64,000 nucleotides of DNA from Sinobacterium norvegicum (GTDB lineage: Bacteria; Pseudomonadota; Gammaproteobacteria; Pseudomonadales; Sinobacteriaceae), in assembly GCF_923077115.1 (NCBI RefSeq), contig NZ_CAKLPX010000001.1, positions 992,001-1,056,000 on the forward strand, written 5' to 3'. Of the stretch, positions 38,295-47,901 are shown piece by piece. The position numbers were made by a program, and so were the translations under genes. Every line of letters starts with the position of its first letter. Within the stretch, counting starts at the first letter, position 1. Below the pieces are notes generated by a model. The model was not told where the DNA came from. It saw only the letters and a list, made by a program, of their open reading frames with translations, and did no database searches.

Positions 38295-39011
38295 GTGTAC
38301 AAATTAATTTTTCGCGGTGAGTTACTCGCCGAAACCAGCCGCGAACAGGGTCAGGTTCGTCTGGCCAAGCTGTTCAAACTCACCAGCGAAAAGGCCGCCC
38401 AGTTGTTCGACGGAAAAACCCGGGTGCTGCGTAAGAATATGGACAAGGCAACCGCGGCGAAATTTCAACACGCCTTTAAACAAGCGGGGTTAAAAGCTTA
38501 TTTCCAGGCCGAGCAGGCCACAGCTGCTGAACCTAGCCCTAAGCCTACAGCTAACAGCACTGCCTCAACAGACTCTGCTGCCACCGCCATGTCTCTTGCC
38601 CCCACGGGCACCAACCTGTTGTCTGATGGTGAAAAATCAGCGGTTACCGACGCTGACATCAACACCGACCACCTCAGTGCCGCCGAGGCCGGCACCGCTA
38701 TTGGTGAGCCGCAAGAGGAAGTGCTCGCACACATTAATACCGAGCATTTTGACGTCGCCGAACTGGGCGCTATTATGGCCGATGCCATTGTGGAAGAAAT
38801 TACCCTGGTAGACATACCCGAAATATCATTGGCCGAGGTTGGCGCTACGCTGGGAGAACAAAAAACAGCGCAGGACGCCCTCCCCGAGGTCGATACCAGC
38901 AGCCTAACATTGTCGCCTAGCGGCAGTGATTTGCAGGATGAAAAAGACGAGCTACCCCCGGCGCCACCAAAGACCAGCCACCTATCTTTAACGCCCAACG
39001 ATAATACTTAA
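38295..39011 (+). CDS. acidic hypothetical protein with repeated short motifs
   Basis: 238 residues, soluble. The N-terminal about 75 residues form a small domain (MYKLIFRGELLAETSREQ ... LAKLFKLTSEKAAQLFDGK) that I recall ahead of various membrane or regulatory domains in gammaproteobacteria. The remainder is acidic, low-complexity and built of imperfect units such as DINTDHLSAAEAGTAIGE, HINTEHFDVAELGAIMAD, DIPEISLAEVGATLGE and DTSSLTLSPSGSDLQD. The start is a GTG with GAGG about 8 bases before. Convergent with the histidine kinase gene. Function unknown. Confidence 0.78.
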   Translation: MYKLIFRGELLAETSREQGQVRLAKLFKLTSEKAAQLFDGKTRVLRKNMDKATAAKFQHAFKQAGLKAYFQAEQATAAEPSPKPTANSTASTDSAATAMSLAPTGTNLLSDGEKSAVTDADINTDHLSAAEAGTAIGEPQEEVLAHINTEHFDVAELGAIMADAIVEEITLVDIPEISLAEVGATLGEQKTAQDALPEVDTSSLTLSPSGSDLQDEKDELPPAPPKTSHLSLTPNDNT

Positions 39012-39019
39012 CAGGGTAA

Positions 39020-40468
39020 CTAAGCCTCAATCAGCGGCAGCTGTAACCTCACCCTGAGGCCGGGCTGATGATCCTCAAGGGTGATACTGCCACGATGCAA
39101 CTTGACGATGGCGGCAATCAAACTCAACCCCAGCCCATTACCCGGTGCCACACCGCGACTGGATTCCACTCGATAAAAACGCCTGAAGCTTTTCTCCCGC
39201 TCAGCCTCTGGGATACCGGGGCCATTGTCATCGACTAAAATGGTCGCATACTGACAGAGCTTGCCATGCAACTCACCTTGGGTCTGGCTCAAAGTCACCT
39301 TGATGACACCACCATCAGGAGTGTATTTAATCGCATTATCGACCAAATTAACCCAGGTTTGGAATAGCATATCGCGGTCACCGAACAGTACCGGCTGCCC
39401 CTCACTGACAAAGCTAATCTGCTGGTTTTTTTCCTCTGCCAGCGGCTCATAAAATTCCACCACATCAGCCAATATCGCCGCGGCGTCCACGCCAGAAAAG
39501 CTCTCACGCTGCTTAGCAGATTCTATTCGAGTAATTCGTAACAACGCACTAAATGTGTTTAACAGCGCATCAGCCTCATCAATCAAACCCTGCACTTCAT
39601 CTAAATTTTCATTCTCAGTTTTATCTAACAATCTTTCTAAGCGGTTACGCATTCTGGTCAAGGGGGTACGCAAATCATGGGCAATATTATCGGATACCCG
39701 ACGCACGCCCTCGAGGGATTCTGTCAACTGATCTAACATGGTATTAAAATTAGCCACCAACCGATTAATATCACCGCTGCTACGGCCATCGAGAGCAATA
39801 CGCTGACTTAAATCGCCCATCATAATGTTTTTAATGCTGGTATTAATATAATCAACCCGTCGCAACCATGCTCGACTGATTAACGCACCGGCTATGGTGC
39901 CAAGGATAATCGTCACCAACATGCCTCTGACCAAAATACCGATCACCAACTCGATCGTGTTAAGCACATCGGCATAGTGCCTGGCGACGAGAATATGATA
40001 ACCATTACCCAGTGTCAGTGAGCGGCCAACAAAATCACTGCGGTCATTATGAATGCCCTGGGCATCCTCTGGCTTTAACAACCGTAAATCGTAATCGCTG
40101 TCTTTCAGAATATCGAATTCGAAACTGAGCCAGCCGCCGCGATAGCGAGTGTATTCCGGCCATTTTTCAAGGTTACCTGCCAACTTATTGTAGTTCTCGT
40201 CGGCCAGCATAAAGAAGTATTGCGTGAAGTTGCCTCGCTGTAAGGCCGTCTCGAAAAAGTCCTCCACCCCGTCAACGCCATCGCGCTCATAGCTTTGTTG
40301 TACGCCTTCTAGCTCGCGGGAAATAGTATTGTGAACTTGCTGGGAATAGCTGTAGGAGAAAAACGCATAGACAATTGCCAGCAATACGAAAACCGAAAAA
40401 CTTAAGCCGGTAATATAGGCAAAAGTAAATCGGAACGTATAGCTAGAAAATATATTACTCGGCTTCAT
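39020..40468 (-). CDS. membrane sensor histidine kinase
   Basis: 482 residues from MKPSNIFSSYTF. TM1 is about 13-35, then a periplasmic sensor of about 130 residues and TM2 about 170-195. HAMP follows, then HisKA with VSDNIAHDLRTPLTRMRNRL (phospho-acceptor His), then HATPase with WVNLVDNAIKYTPDGG, DDNGPGIP and GNGLGLSLIAAIVKLH. The start overlaps the 3' end of the response regulator gene by 14 bases, so the pair is translationally coupled. Signal unknown; the domain layout resembles PhoQ/QseC-type kinases in general only. Confidence 0.95.
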   Translation of the reverse strand: MKPSNIFSSYTFRFTFAYITGLSFSVFVLLAIVYAFFSYSYSQQVHNTISRELEGVQQSYERDGVDGVEDFFETALQRGNFTQYFFMLADENYNKLAGNLEKWPEYTRYRGGWLSFEFDILKDSDYDLRLLKPEDAQGIHNDRSDFVGRSLTLGNGYHILVARHYADVLNTIELVIGILVRGMLVTIILGTIAGALISRAWLRRVDYINTSIKNIMMGDLSQRIALDGRSSGDINRLVANFNTMLDQLTESLEGVRRVSDNIAHDLRTPLTRMRNRLERLLDKTENENLDEVQGLIDEADALLNTFSALLRITRIESAKQRESFSGVDAAAILADVVEFYEPLAEEKNQQISFVSEGQPVLFGDRDMLFQTWVNLVDNAIKYTPDGGVIKVTLSQTQGELHGKLCQYATILVDDNGPGIPEAEREKSFRRFYRVESSRGVAPGNGLGLSLIAAIVKLHRGSITLEDHQPGLRVRLQLPLIEA

Positions 40469-41132
40469 GCAACATATACCCAGCGCCGCGAACGGTATTG
40501 AGTAATGGGTAGTCGAAGTCTTTATCGATTTTCTGACGTAGACGACTGATATGCACGTCGATGACATTGGTCTGGGGATCGAAGTGATAGTCCCACACGT
40601 TTTCGAGCAACATGGTGCGAGTGACAACCTGACCAGCATGTTTCATCAAATATTCGAGTAGACGGAATTCACGGGGCTGCAGCAAAATATTGCTGCCAGC
40701 ACGGACCACCTTATGACTCAGTAAATCCATCTCTAAGTCGGCCACTTTCAAACTGGTCTCAGGTGCGTTTGATTCTGCGCGACGCCCCAATACTTCGATA
40801 CGGGCAAGCAACTCAGCCAATGCGAAAGGCTTCACTAAATAGTCATCACCACCGGCCTTCAGGCCCTGTACGCGATCATCAACCTCACCCAGTGCACTCA
40901 AGATCAACGCCGGCGTGGATAAACCTTCCTGCCGAATCGTTTTGATAATGGTTAAGCCATCGATTATCGGCAGCATTCTATCGACAACCAATACACCGTA
41001 GTCGGTTGAGCGTGCCAATTTCAAGCCCTGCTCACCATCGGCGGCATGGTCGACGGTATAGCCAGCCTCTGCCAAGCCCTGGCGAATGAAATCCGCCACT
41101 GAACTATCATCTTCTATTACCAATATACGCAT
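40455..41132 (-). CDS. OmpR-family response regulator
   Basis: 225 residues. Receiver domain (1-115) with acidic pocket IEDD, phospho-Asp in VLVVDRMLP (D52), and Lys in DDYLVKPF. The C-terminal winged helix (about 128-222) has LLQPREFRLLEYLMKHAGQVVTR and VDVHISRLRQKI. First gene of an operon with the kinase. The inverted repeat 45-87 bases upstream may be its own operator. Confidence 0.97.
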   Translation of the reverse strand: MRILVIEDDSSVADFIRQGLAEAGYTVDHAADGEQGLKLARSTDYGVLVVDRMLPIIDGLTIIKTIRQEGLSTPALILSALGEVDDRVQGLKAGGDDYLVKPFALAELLARIEVLGRRAESNAPETSLKVADLEMDLLSHKVVRAGSNILLQPREFRLLEYLMKHAGQVVTRTMLLENVWDYHFDPQTNVIDVHISRLRQKIDKDFDYPLLNTVRGAGYMLHEAE

Positions 41133-41176
41133 TATACGTAGACCTCCCGTTCAAATTAAACCCGAGAAACAACAAA

Positions 41177-41219
41177 TAGTTATCGCGCGAATCATTACAT
41201 AGATTGGCCGCGATAACTA
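41177..41219. repeat. 11-bp inverted repeat upstream of the response regulator
   Basis: TAGTTATCGCG (41177-41187) and CGCGATAACTA (41209-41219), perfect arms, 21-base spacing (two helical turns centre to centre is about 32). No T-run, so not a terminator. Placed 45 bases before the response regulator ATG; candidate regulatory site. The rest of the gap 41133-41528 shows no gene. Confidence 0.6.
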
Positions 41220-41528
41220 GGTCGGGCAGAGCCCAATCAGTATTGTATACCAAACACCGCCCTCGCTTTGCCGGTTTCATTGACCAAGAACAACAATGTC
41301 GCCACTAACAAATTAACGTGATGCAATATGTTTCAATAACTTAGGCAATGATCATCGGGCAGGGCAGATTTATAGTGCGCCATATTAAACTCTGTTTAAT
41401 ATTGATTTCAGCTGTCCTGAATCCACTTATAGCCAAAATCTCTATAATTTTTTCCGTGGATTAATACCAATTCTCTCATTTTCTGCAAAACTTAAGGTAT
41501 GTAGTTCAGGGAAGCGAGCCAGACCACA

Positions 41529-42101
41529 ATGATAATAAATACTGGTTTTTCAGCAAATTACTTAAAGACTATCGGGGTGTTAGCAATCTCTGCCTATGGC
41601 TGCCTGTCAACGACAACGCTCGCTGGGGACGTCATCGGCTTCGAATACCTCGATTTATCCATCGACGGTATCTTGATTGGCCGAGATACTCGCACCAACA
41701 AAAGCAAAACCTACGCAGATCCCAACAACCTCAATGTCATCCGCAGCAATCACATCAAAACCATGCAATTCAGCCCCGACATTAATGCGGCCATGATTCT
41801 GCAGTACGAGCAATCTCGTATCGATAGAGCACTCAATCAACAGTGGGTGGGACAACAGCAAGACACCGAGCGTCGCCGTGACGGCGGCCATGCATTACAG
41901 TATCTGCTGAGAAAAAGCGCCTTGAGGCTGTGGATGATTCAAGATGACAGCGACGAAATTGACCTCAAAGTCATCAATGTCGATGACGAAGGCAATATGA
42001 GCAAGGGATACAAAACAGGGTTTCGCTACGACTTAAAACTGAACCCTAACAGCGACCTGTCGATAGACAATGTAAAATTCAACGTCGAGTATGAATTTTA
42101 A
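41529..42101 (+). CDS. secreted hypothetical protein
   Basis: 190 residues with an N-terminal signal-like segment (TIGVLAISAYGCLSTTTLAG). The mature part is hydrophilic and rich in Asp/Asn/Lys, with RRRDGGHALQYLLRKSALRLW in the middle and an Asp/Lys-rich C-terminal half ending DNVKFNVEYEF, an aromatic end seen in some beta-rich or outer-membrane proteins. No family recognised. Divergent from the two-component operon, so it could belong to its regulon; that is inference. Confidence 0.68.
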   Translation: MIINTGFSANYLKTIGVLAISAYGCLSTTTLAGDVIGFEYLDLSIDGILIGRDTRTNKSKTYADPNNLNVIRSNHIKTMQFSPDINAAMILQYEQSRIDRALNQQWVGQQQDTERRRDGGHALQYLLRKSALRLWMIQDDSDEIDLKVINVDDEGNMSKGYKTGFRYDLKLNPNSDLSIDNVKFNVEYEF

Positions 42102-42181
42102 TAAAGCAAGCCCTGGTGCTTGCTATAGCGCAGCAGTTTGCAGGTATAATGCAGTCAACTTTCGCCTGACCAGACTCCATC

Positions 42182-42664
42182 ATGACCTCAAATTTGCCTA
42201 TCGCACCACTTTGGCGACGTATCGCCGCCATGTTCTATGACACCTTCTTACTGATTGGTGTGCTCTCGCTGGCAACGTTCTTATTTCACTGGCTCAGCCT
42301 TAAAATGACTGGCGACACCCTGGTCATCAGCCATAACAGCGGTGAAGTCGTCACCGACCTGCCAACCACAACCAGCGGCCCGATCTATCAATTTTATCTA
42401 TTCTTTATCATTGGCCTGTTCTTTACGTATTTTTGGCAAAAACTGGGACAAACCCTCGGCATGCAAGCATGGCGACTGCGCGTCTGCCAACCAGATGGCT
42501 CTAATATCACTTACCAGCAGGCGTTGGTTCGCTACTTAGTCGCCTGGCCTGCTTTTATTTGTCTGGGACTCGGCTATCTTTGGTCGCTGTTCCATCCCCA
42601 GGGCAGCAGCTGGCAAGACCTCACCTCCAAGACGCAGGTCGTGGTCATGCCCAAGCGCAAATAA
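42182..42664 (+). CDS. RDD-family membrane protein
   Basis: 160 residues. Typical RDD opening LWRRIAAMFYDTFLLIGVLS (R..A...D in the first helix), three hydrophobic helices, and LGMQAWRLRVCQPDGSNITYQQALVRYL, which is the conserved central block. Function of the family is uncertain (transport or regulation proposed). Stands alone, convergent with lptG. Confidence 0.9.
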   Translation: MTSNLPIAPLWRRIAAMFYDTFLLIGVLSLATFLFHWLSLKMTGDTLVISHNSGEVVTDLPTTTSGPIYQFYLFFIIGLFFTYFWQKLGQTLGMQAWRLRVCQPDGSNITYQQALVRYLVAWPAFICLGLGYLWSLFHPQGSSWQDLTSKTQVVVMPKRK

Positions 42665-42700
42665 CTGCACTGATTTAGACGGTATGCAACAGGCGCGTCA

Positions 42701-43762
42701 CTAAGCTCGCCGCAATAGCACGATACCAACAGCCAAACAAATTCCTATCGGTACGATAACCGAATAGATCGGCTGAAAATTGAAGACCAAGCTGGCAGGG
42801 CCTAACAGATCTTGGGTGGTGCGGAACACAATACCAACAATGACACCGGTGAAAATACGGTAACCCATGGTCACCTCACGCAGTGGTCCAAAAATAAACG
42901 AAATACCAATCAACACTAAACTGGCAGTCCCTAACGGTGTTAATATTTTGCGCCAGAATTCCAGCATAAAAGAGTTGGCATCAAGGCCCTGTTCAAGGCG
43001 GTATTGTGCCGCCCGCCAAAGCGCGGTAATCGACAGCTGATCGGGGTTGATTGCAACGATTTCAAGCATTCTTGGCGTTAAACCGCTGTTCCAGCGATAA
43101 CTTGGAAACTTTTGGCGACTGATTTTGGCATCGGTGACACTGTCAATTCTCGCCTTCTCAACCACCCAAAAACCCTCTTCTTGGTATGTGGCACGACGGG
43201 CTGTCATCACCTGTTCTAGCTTTCGGTTTTGATCGAAGCTAAACACTTTCAAGCCGTTAATTACACCACCGCTCTGCACCACGTTAAAGTGCATAAATTC
43301 ATTACCGTCACGGTTCCACAGCCCCCTCTCAAGGTTGAACGTCTGGTTGCCATGTTGCTTTATCGTCTTGCGCGTTTCGGCGTACTGCTCCGCCGGAGGT
43401 GCCACGTATTCTGTAATCAACATGCCCGCAAAGATCAACACAAACGTCGGACGCATGACCAGCCATACCAAGCGCCCCGTTGAGAGTCCCGCTGCTCGCA
43501 TCACCACCAATTCGCTGTTATTCGCCATGCTGCCAAGGCCTGCTAAACAACCAACCAGAGCGGCAAACGGTAGATACTCAGTCAATTTACGGGGCAGCGT
43601 CAGCAAGACATAAAACAACACTTCACTAAAGCCAAAGTCGCCCTTCATGTCCTGTAAGTTATCGATGACAGCTGAAAGCGCATCGAGCCCTAAAATAACC
43701 AGTAACACCATTACAATGGCACTGAAGACGGTTAACCCGACATAGCTCTGTAAATGCCTCAA
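42701..43762 (-). CDS. lptG: LPS export ABC transporter permease LptG
   Basis: 353 residues with six membrane helices split 3+3 around a periplasmic beta-jellyroll domain. Begins MRHLQSYVGLTVFSAIVMVLL. LGSMANNSELVVMRAAGLS is the conserved coupling-helix region. Works with LptF, LptB and LptC to pull lipopolysaccharide from the inner membrane. Overlaps lptF by 4 bases. Confidence 0.97.
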   Translation of the reverse strand: MRHLQSYVGLTVFSAIVMVLLVILGLDALSAVIDNLQDMKGDFGFSEVLFYVLLTLPRKLTEYLPFAALVGCLAGLGSMANNSELVVMRAAGLSTGRLVWLVMRPTFVLIFAGMLITEYVAPPAEQYAETRKTIKQHGNQTFNLERGLWNRDGNEFMHFNVVQSGGVINGLKVFSFDQNRKLEQVMTARRATYQEEGFWVVEKARIDSVTDAKISRQKFPSYRWNSGLTPRMLEIVAINPDQLSITALWRAAQYRLEQGLDANSFMLEFWRKILTPLGTASLVLIGISFIFGPLREVTMGYRIFTGVIVGIVFRTTQDLLGPASLVFNFQPIYSVIVPIGICLAVGIVLLRRA

Positions 43763-44874
43763 GAGGAGATCCCTCGACGACTATTGCGACCATATTTATA
43801 ACGCTGCCAGTATCCGGGGAAATACAACATCAGCAAACCCAAGATTAAGAAGCCAGCATGTATAACCCACAAACCATACTGCGGAGGTAGCTTGCCCTCC
43901 TCTATGGCGCCGCGACCGGCACTGAGCAAGACTAAATACATCAAGTAAATCAAAATTGCCGGCAGCATCTTAATGTAGCGTCCACGACGATGATCCGTCT
44001 TACTCAAGCTGAGCGCGATAATCGCCACAATGGGGATCAGAATAGACAGTGATATTCGCCACTGAAGCGTGGCTTGATAGGCCAGGTTATCTGAGCCAAT
44101 CAACTGACTGGTTGGCAGTCCATCCAACTCATTCGACGGCTCTAAGCTGCTCTCTTGCTCATCGAGTCGAGCACCGTAAACATCGAAGCCTGTTTGTTGA
44201 TAGTCGAGCGTCTTATTTTCCATCATATACCGGTAACCGTTATGCAGCTCCAGATAACGGTAACCCTCTTTTTCAACTACCTTACCCCCCTCGGCAAACA
44301 CCAGCGACACCTGCTGTGGTGACTGCTTAGTCTTGGGGATTACCTCGGCGACGAAGACGTTCTCCATTCTACTTTTTTTATCGTGCAGGCCTTCGACATA
44401 ACTGACACGTCCGCCACTCATCGTTTGAAAACGCCCGGGCACCAGTGTACCAAAACCACTTTTTGCCTTCGGATCGTTGATGATTTGCTTGGCCATATTG
44501 GTGCCTGCCGGGCTGAGGTACAGACTGATACTCGACATCACCATGGCTATAAAGAAGGCGGGGATCAGTGTATAAGCCAATAGCCGGTTAACGCTGAAGC
44601 CGCAGGCGGATAACACCACCATCTCACTCTCGACATATAAGCGGCCATAAGCCAGCAAAATACCAATAAAGAAACCCAGTGGTAAAATCAACTCGAAGAA
44701 ATTGGGCAGCCGATAGAACATAATCCAGAACAGCACATCACCGGCAATCTTGCCACTGGCAGCCTCGGCCAAATAACGGACAAAACGGGCACTCATAATG
44801 ATCAACAGGACTGCAGAAGTCACCGCGATCATTGTGACAAAAACCTCTTTTGCTAAATATCTAAACGCAATCAC
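43759..44874 (-). CDS. lptF: LPS export ABC transporter permease LptF
   Basis: 371 residues, partner of LptG. Begins (GTG start) IAFRYLAKEVFVTMIAV, with LLAYGRLYVESEMVVLSACGFS as coupling helix and a periplasmic jellyroll domain in the middle. The GTG is the only start that keeps the first helix intact. Divergent from pepA, as in many gammaproteobacteria; the 250-base gap contains both promoters but I could not fix them. Confidence 0.97.
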   Translation of the reverse strand: MIAFRYLAKEVFVTMIAVTSAVLLIIMSARFVRYLAEAASGKIAGDVLFWIMFYRLPNFFELILPLGFFIGILLAYGRLYVESEMVVLSACGFSVNRLLAYTLIPAFFIAMVMSSISLYLSPAGTNMAKQIINDPKAKSGFGTLVPGRFQTMSGGRVSYVEGLHDKKSRMENVFVAEVIPKTKQSPQQVSLVFAEGGKVVEKEGYRYLELHNGYRYMMENKTLDYQQTGFDVYGARLDEQESSLEPSNELDGLPTSQLIGSDNLAYQATLQWRISLSILIPIVAIIALSLSKTDHRRGRYIKMLPAILIYLMYLVLLSAGRGAIEEGKLPPQYGLWVIHAGFLILGLLMLYFPGYWQRYKYGRNSRRGISS

Positions 44875-45125
44875 ACTTAACCATTATCTCTGTGATTCAT
44901 TAGCAAGACCAACGCTCACTAAGGTATTATCGTGGCCATTGGTTAACAGACACGGTTGAATTACCGAATAATCAGTAACATGATGCATTCTATTATAAGC
45001 TGTTGTCGTGGTAAAAATAACCAACTACCATCAACTTTTAGAGTCGCCACCTTGGCACAGTCATAGTTTAGGCGCAATCTAAAACAGTCTACAACCTTGA
45101 TTACACTCGATACTGCGGAGTAAGC

Positions 45126-46601
45126 ATGCAATTTAAGGCCAAACAAATAGCTGATATTACCAGCTGCAAAACAGGCTGCCTGGCCATCAATGTCAGCGAC
45201 AGTAAAAAGCTGAGCGGCAATGCTCAAATCATCGACAAGGCGACGAACGGCCTGATTGGCAAATTGATCAAGCAGCAAGATTTCACCGCCGCACTGGGTA
45301 ACACCTTACTGGTTCACAGCCCCAGCGGCATCACAGCCGACCGCCTACTCCTAGTCGGCTTTGGCAACGAAAAGTCGATGTCAGCCGCCCAGCAGCGCCA
45401 GGCTATTAGAAGCGCCGCCAGCGCCATCGCCAGCAGCAACGCTGCCGATGTCACTGTTTGCTGGCAATCTGCCAACGACCTCGCCACCGACGCCCAGCAA
45501 CTGGCGATCGAAATTATTCGCCAACAGTATCGCTATACCGACAAAGTCAGCACGCCTAAGCCCGCCTCCGCCGTTAAAAAAGTTTTTGTAGCCAGCGACA
45601 AAGGCAAACAGACGACCGCCGTCAACAAAGCATTAAATAACGGTCAAGCGATTGCCAACGGCATCAATAGCTGCCGCAAACTGGGCGACCTGCCCGGCAA
45701 CATTTGCACCCCCAGCTATCTCGCCAGCGAAGCCAAGGCGCTCGCCAAGAAGCACCCCAAGCTGACAACCAAGATTCTCTCCGAAAAGCAGATGAAAGAT
45801 CTCGGCATGGGCTCACTGCTCTCTGTCAGCGCCGGCAGCGACGAACCTGCACAGCTAATCGTGATGGAGTATAAGAACAGCACATCAAAGCAGGCGCCCA
45901 TCGCCCTTGTCGGCAAAGGCATCACCTTCGATTCCGGTGGTATCAGCCTCAAACCAGGCGCAGGCATGGATGAGATGAAATACGATATGTGTGGCGCCGC
46001 CAGTGTCTTTGGCACGGTTTCAGCGATCGCTGAAATGGGTCTTAACACCCACGTTGTCGCTGTTGTTGCCGCCAGTGAAAACATGCCCAATGGCCACGCC
46101 ACCAAGCCGGGTGATGTCGTCACCAGCATGTCGGGCAAAACCATTGAAGTACTCAATACTGATGCCGAAGGCCGCTTGGTATTATGTGATGCGCTGAGTT
46201 ATGTACAGCGTTTCAAGCCTCGTTCAATCATCGACATCGCGACACTGACTGGTGCCTGCGTCATCGCCCTGGGCCGTCACAACAGTGGCCTATTTGCCAA
46301 CGACGAAGCCCTGGCCCAACAGCTACTCAGCGCCGCCGATACAACTGGCGATAAAGCTTGGCGCTTGCCGATCAGCGACGATTACAGTGAGCAGCTAAAG
46401 AGTAACTTTGCCGACCTTGCCAATATTGGCGGCCGCGAAGCGGGCTCTGTCACGGCTGCCTGCTTTCTTTCACAGTTTGTGGAAGGCCAGGCCTGGGCTC
46501 ACATCGATATTGCTGGCAGTGCCTGGAATAGCGGTGCCAATAAGGGCGCAACGGGTCGCCCTGTACAGCTGCTAAGCCAGTACATCATCGACCAAGGCTA
46601 A
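45126..46601 (+). CDS. pepA: leucyl aminopeptidase (M17)
   Basis: 491-residue di-metal aminopeptidase, also known in E. coli to bind DNA at Xer sites. Metal and substrate residues are in LVGKGITFDSGGISLKPG, MKYDMCGAASV, ENMPNGHATKPGDV and the M17 signature NTDAEGRLVLCDAL. Length and order are as usual. First gene of a pepA-holC-hypothetical-valS row. Confidence 0.98.
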   Translation: MQFKAKQIADITSCKTGCLAINVSDSKKLSGNAQIIDKATNGLIGKLIKQQDFTAALGNTLLVHSPSGITADRLLLVGFGNEKSMSAAQQRQAIRSAASAIASSNAADVTVCWQSANDLATDAQQLAIEIIRQQYRYTDKVSTPKPASAVKKVFVASDKGKQTTAVNKALNNGQAIANGINSCRKLGDLPGNICTPSYLASEAKALAKKHPKLTTKILSEKQMKDLGMGSLLSVSAGSDEPAQLIVMEYKNSTSKQAPIALVGKGITFDSGGISLKPGAGMDEMKYDMCGAASVFGTVSAIAEMGLNTHVVAVVAASENMPNGHATKPGDVVTSMSGKTIEVLNTDAEGRLVLCDALSYVQRFKPRSIIDIATLTGACVIALGRHNSGLFANDEALAQQLLSAADTTGDKAWRLPISDDYSEQLKSNFADLANIGGREAGSVTAACFLSQFVEGQAWAHIDIAGSAWNSGANKGATGRPVQLLSQYIIDQG

Positions 46602-46605
46602 CCTC

Positions 46606-46642
46606 AAAGACCTGGCCAAAAGTAATTTTCGGCCAGGTCTTT
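46606..46642 (+). terminator. probable terminator after pepA
   Basis: 12-bp stem AAAGACCTGGCC / GGCCAGGTCTTT with a 13-base loop, directly after the pepA stop. The T-tract is short (TTT inside the stem), so it may be leaky. Confidence 0.6.
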
Positions 46643-46747
46643 AAGCGCAATCACCTTCACCGTTCAAATTTCTCCTACGACACAGTAGCCATCAACCACA
46701 ATTCCAGTAAAATACTTCTTTTTACCCTGCCGTGAGTTTTCTTTGCT

Positions 46748-47170
46748 ATGACCAATGCTTTCTTTTATTTGATGGCCTCCGACAACGATTTACAACGCCT
46801 GAAATACGCCTGCACACTGGCTGAGAAATCTTATAAGAAAGGTAAAACAGTCTTTATTCATAGTGCCAACGAACAACAGAGCCAACACCTAGACAATCTG
46901 CTTTGGTCGGTTCGTGACAACAGCTTTATCCCGCATCAGCTACAAACCCATGAGCCGGATAACAACAGCCCCATTGTCATTGGCCACCAGCAGCCAAGCA
47001 GCGACCGCTATCAAGTAATGATTAATCTCAGCAGCGCACCGGCCAATGCAGACCAGTTTGAATGGGTGCTGGAGGTTGTTAACAAGCAGCCCTCAATCAC
47101 CGAACTCAGCCGCACCAATTGGCGCCATTACCAACAGCTGGGCATCACCCCCAGCAGCAAGAACTGCTGA
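46748..47170 (+). CDS. holC: DNA polymerase III chi subunit
   Basis: 140 residues. Chi links the clamp loader to SSB. Family blocks are TNAFFYLMASDNDLQRLKYACTLAEKSYKKGK, DNLLWSVRDNSFIPHQL (given here as positions about 2-80), and VMINLSS near residue 95. It ends in TGATG shared with the next gene, so the two are coupled. Located between pepA and valS as in Pseudomonas. Confidence 0.94.
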   Translation: MTNAFFYLMASDNDLQRLKYACTLAEKSYKKGKTVFIHSANEQQSQHLDNLLWSVRDNSFIPHQLQTHEPDNNSPIVIGHQQPSSDRYQVMINLSSAPANADQFEWVLEVVNKQPSITELSRTNWRHYQQLGITPSSKNC

Positions 47171-47691
47171 TGAGCGATTACTGTCAAACCGATTTACTGG
47201 GCCTGTTCACCGCTCAGGATGAGCCTGGCCTTACCGACAGCGACAAGCCAGCCCCCCCGGCCCACCGTCCACTGACCAGCGACGCAGACAGCAGAATGGC
47301 ATCGCCACAACTGCAAAGTCAGCTCGATATTTTTATCGGTCAAGGCGACGACGCCGGCCTGACCAGTAATACCACCAAGCTCACCACCGACTGCAATTTC
47401 AGCCTCAATTGCGGCAGCGATGAGAGCTTCTATGACCAGCGTTTTAACGCCCCACTGAATACCGAGACCGCAACCACTGACATAATCTACCAAGGCTGCA
47501 AACTCGGGCCCGGCACCAACGACGACCAACCTTCACTCTTTGACCAAGTTGAGCCAACATCGGCCCCTGTTGTCGATAGCCAACGCATCATCAACCAGGT
47601 GCTGGAAGAGTTTATGCCAAAAATCAGAGCGGAGCTAAAGAGTCGACTTCAGGCCGCAGAGCGTGAACTTAACAAGAACAGGGCCGACTAG
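47170..47691 (+). CDS. conserved hypothetical between holC and valS
   Basis: 173 residues from MSDYCQTDLLGLF, start fixed by the TGATG overlap with holC. The central part is low-complexity, polar and Asp/Thr-rich. Only the ends look constrained: the N-terminus, and a C-terminal helix QVLEEFMPKIRAELKSRLQ. A protein with this position is present in Pseudomonas between holC and valS. Its coupling to chi suggests a role near the clamp loader, but that is inference. Confidence 0.75.
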   Translation: MSDYCQTDLLGLFTAQDEPGLTDSDKPAPPAHRPLTSDADSRMASPQLQSQLDIFIGQGDDAGLTSNTTKLTTDCNFSLNCGSDESFYDQRFNAPLNTETATTDIIYQGCKLGPGTNDDQPSLFDQVEPTSAPVVDSQRIINQVLEEFMPKIRAELKSRLQAAERELNKNRAD

Positions 47692-47901
47692 CACCACCAC
47701 TGTGTGGCACAAGGCTATACGCCTTTGCCATAGAGCCGTGTTACACTAGCCGACTAAATTATTCACCGCGTAAAAACCTCTTTGTTTGCAACGTTACCAG
47801 CAGGCCCTGGAAGCACTTTTAATGGTGTCTTGCCAGCCTTACTACAGCAACATTCCACCGGGTTGACGCATTCACTATTTTGCTGAGCAGACTGACATAT
47901 C

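Noticed and set aside
38498-38998. 166-codon minus-strand frame opposite the repeat protein
   Set aside because: Serine/alanine-rich shadow of the plus-strand repeats; no ribosome site.
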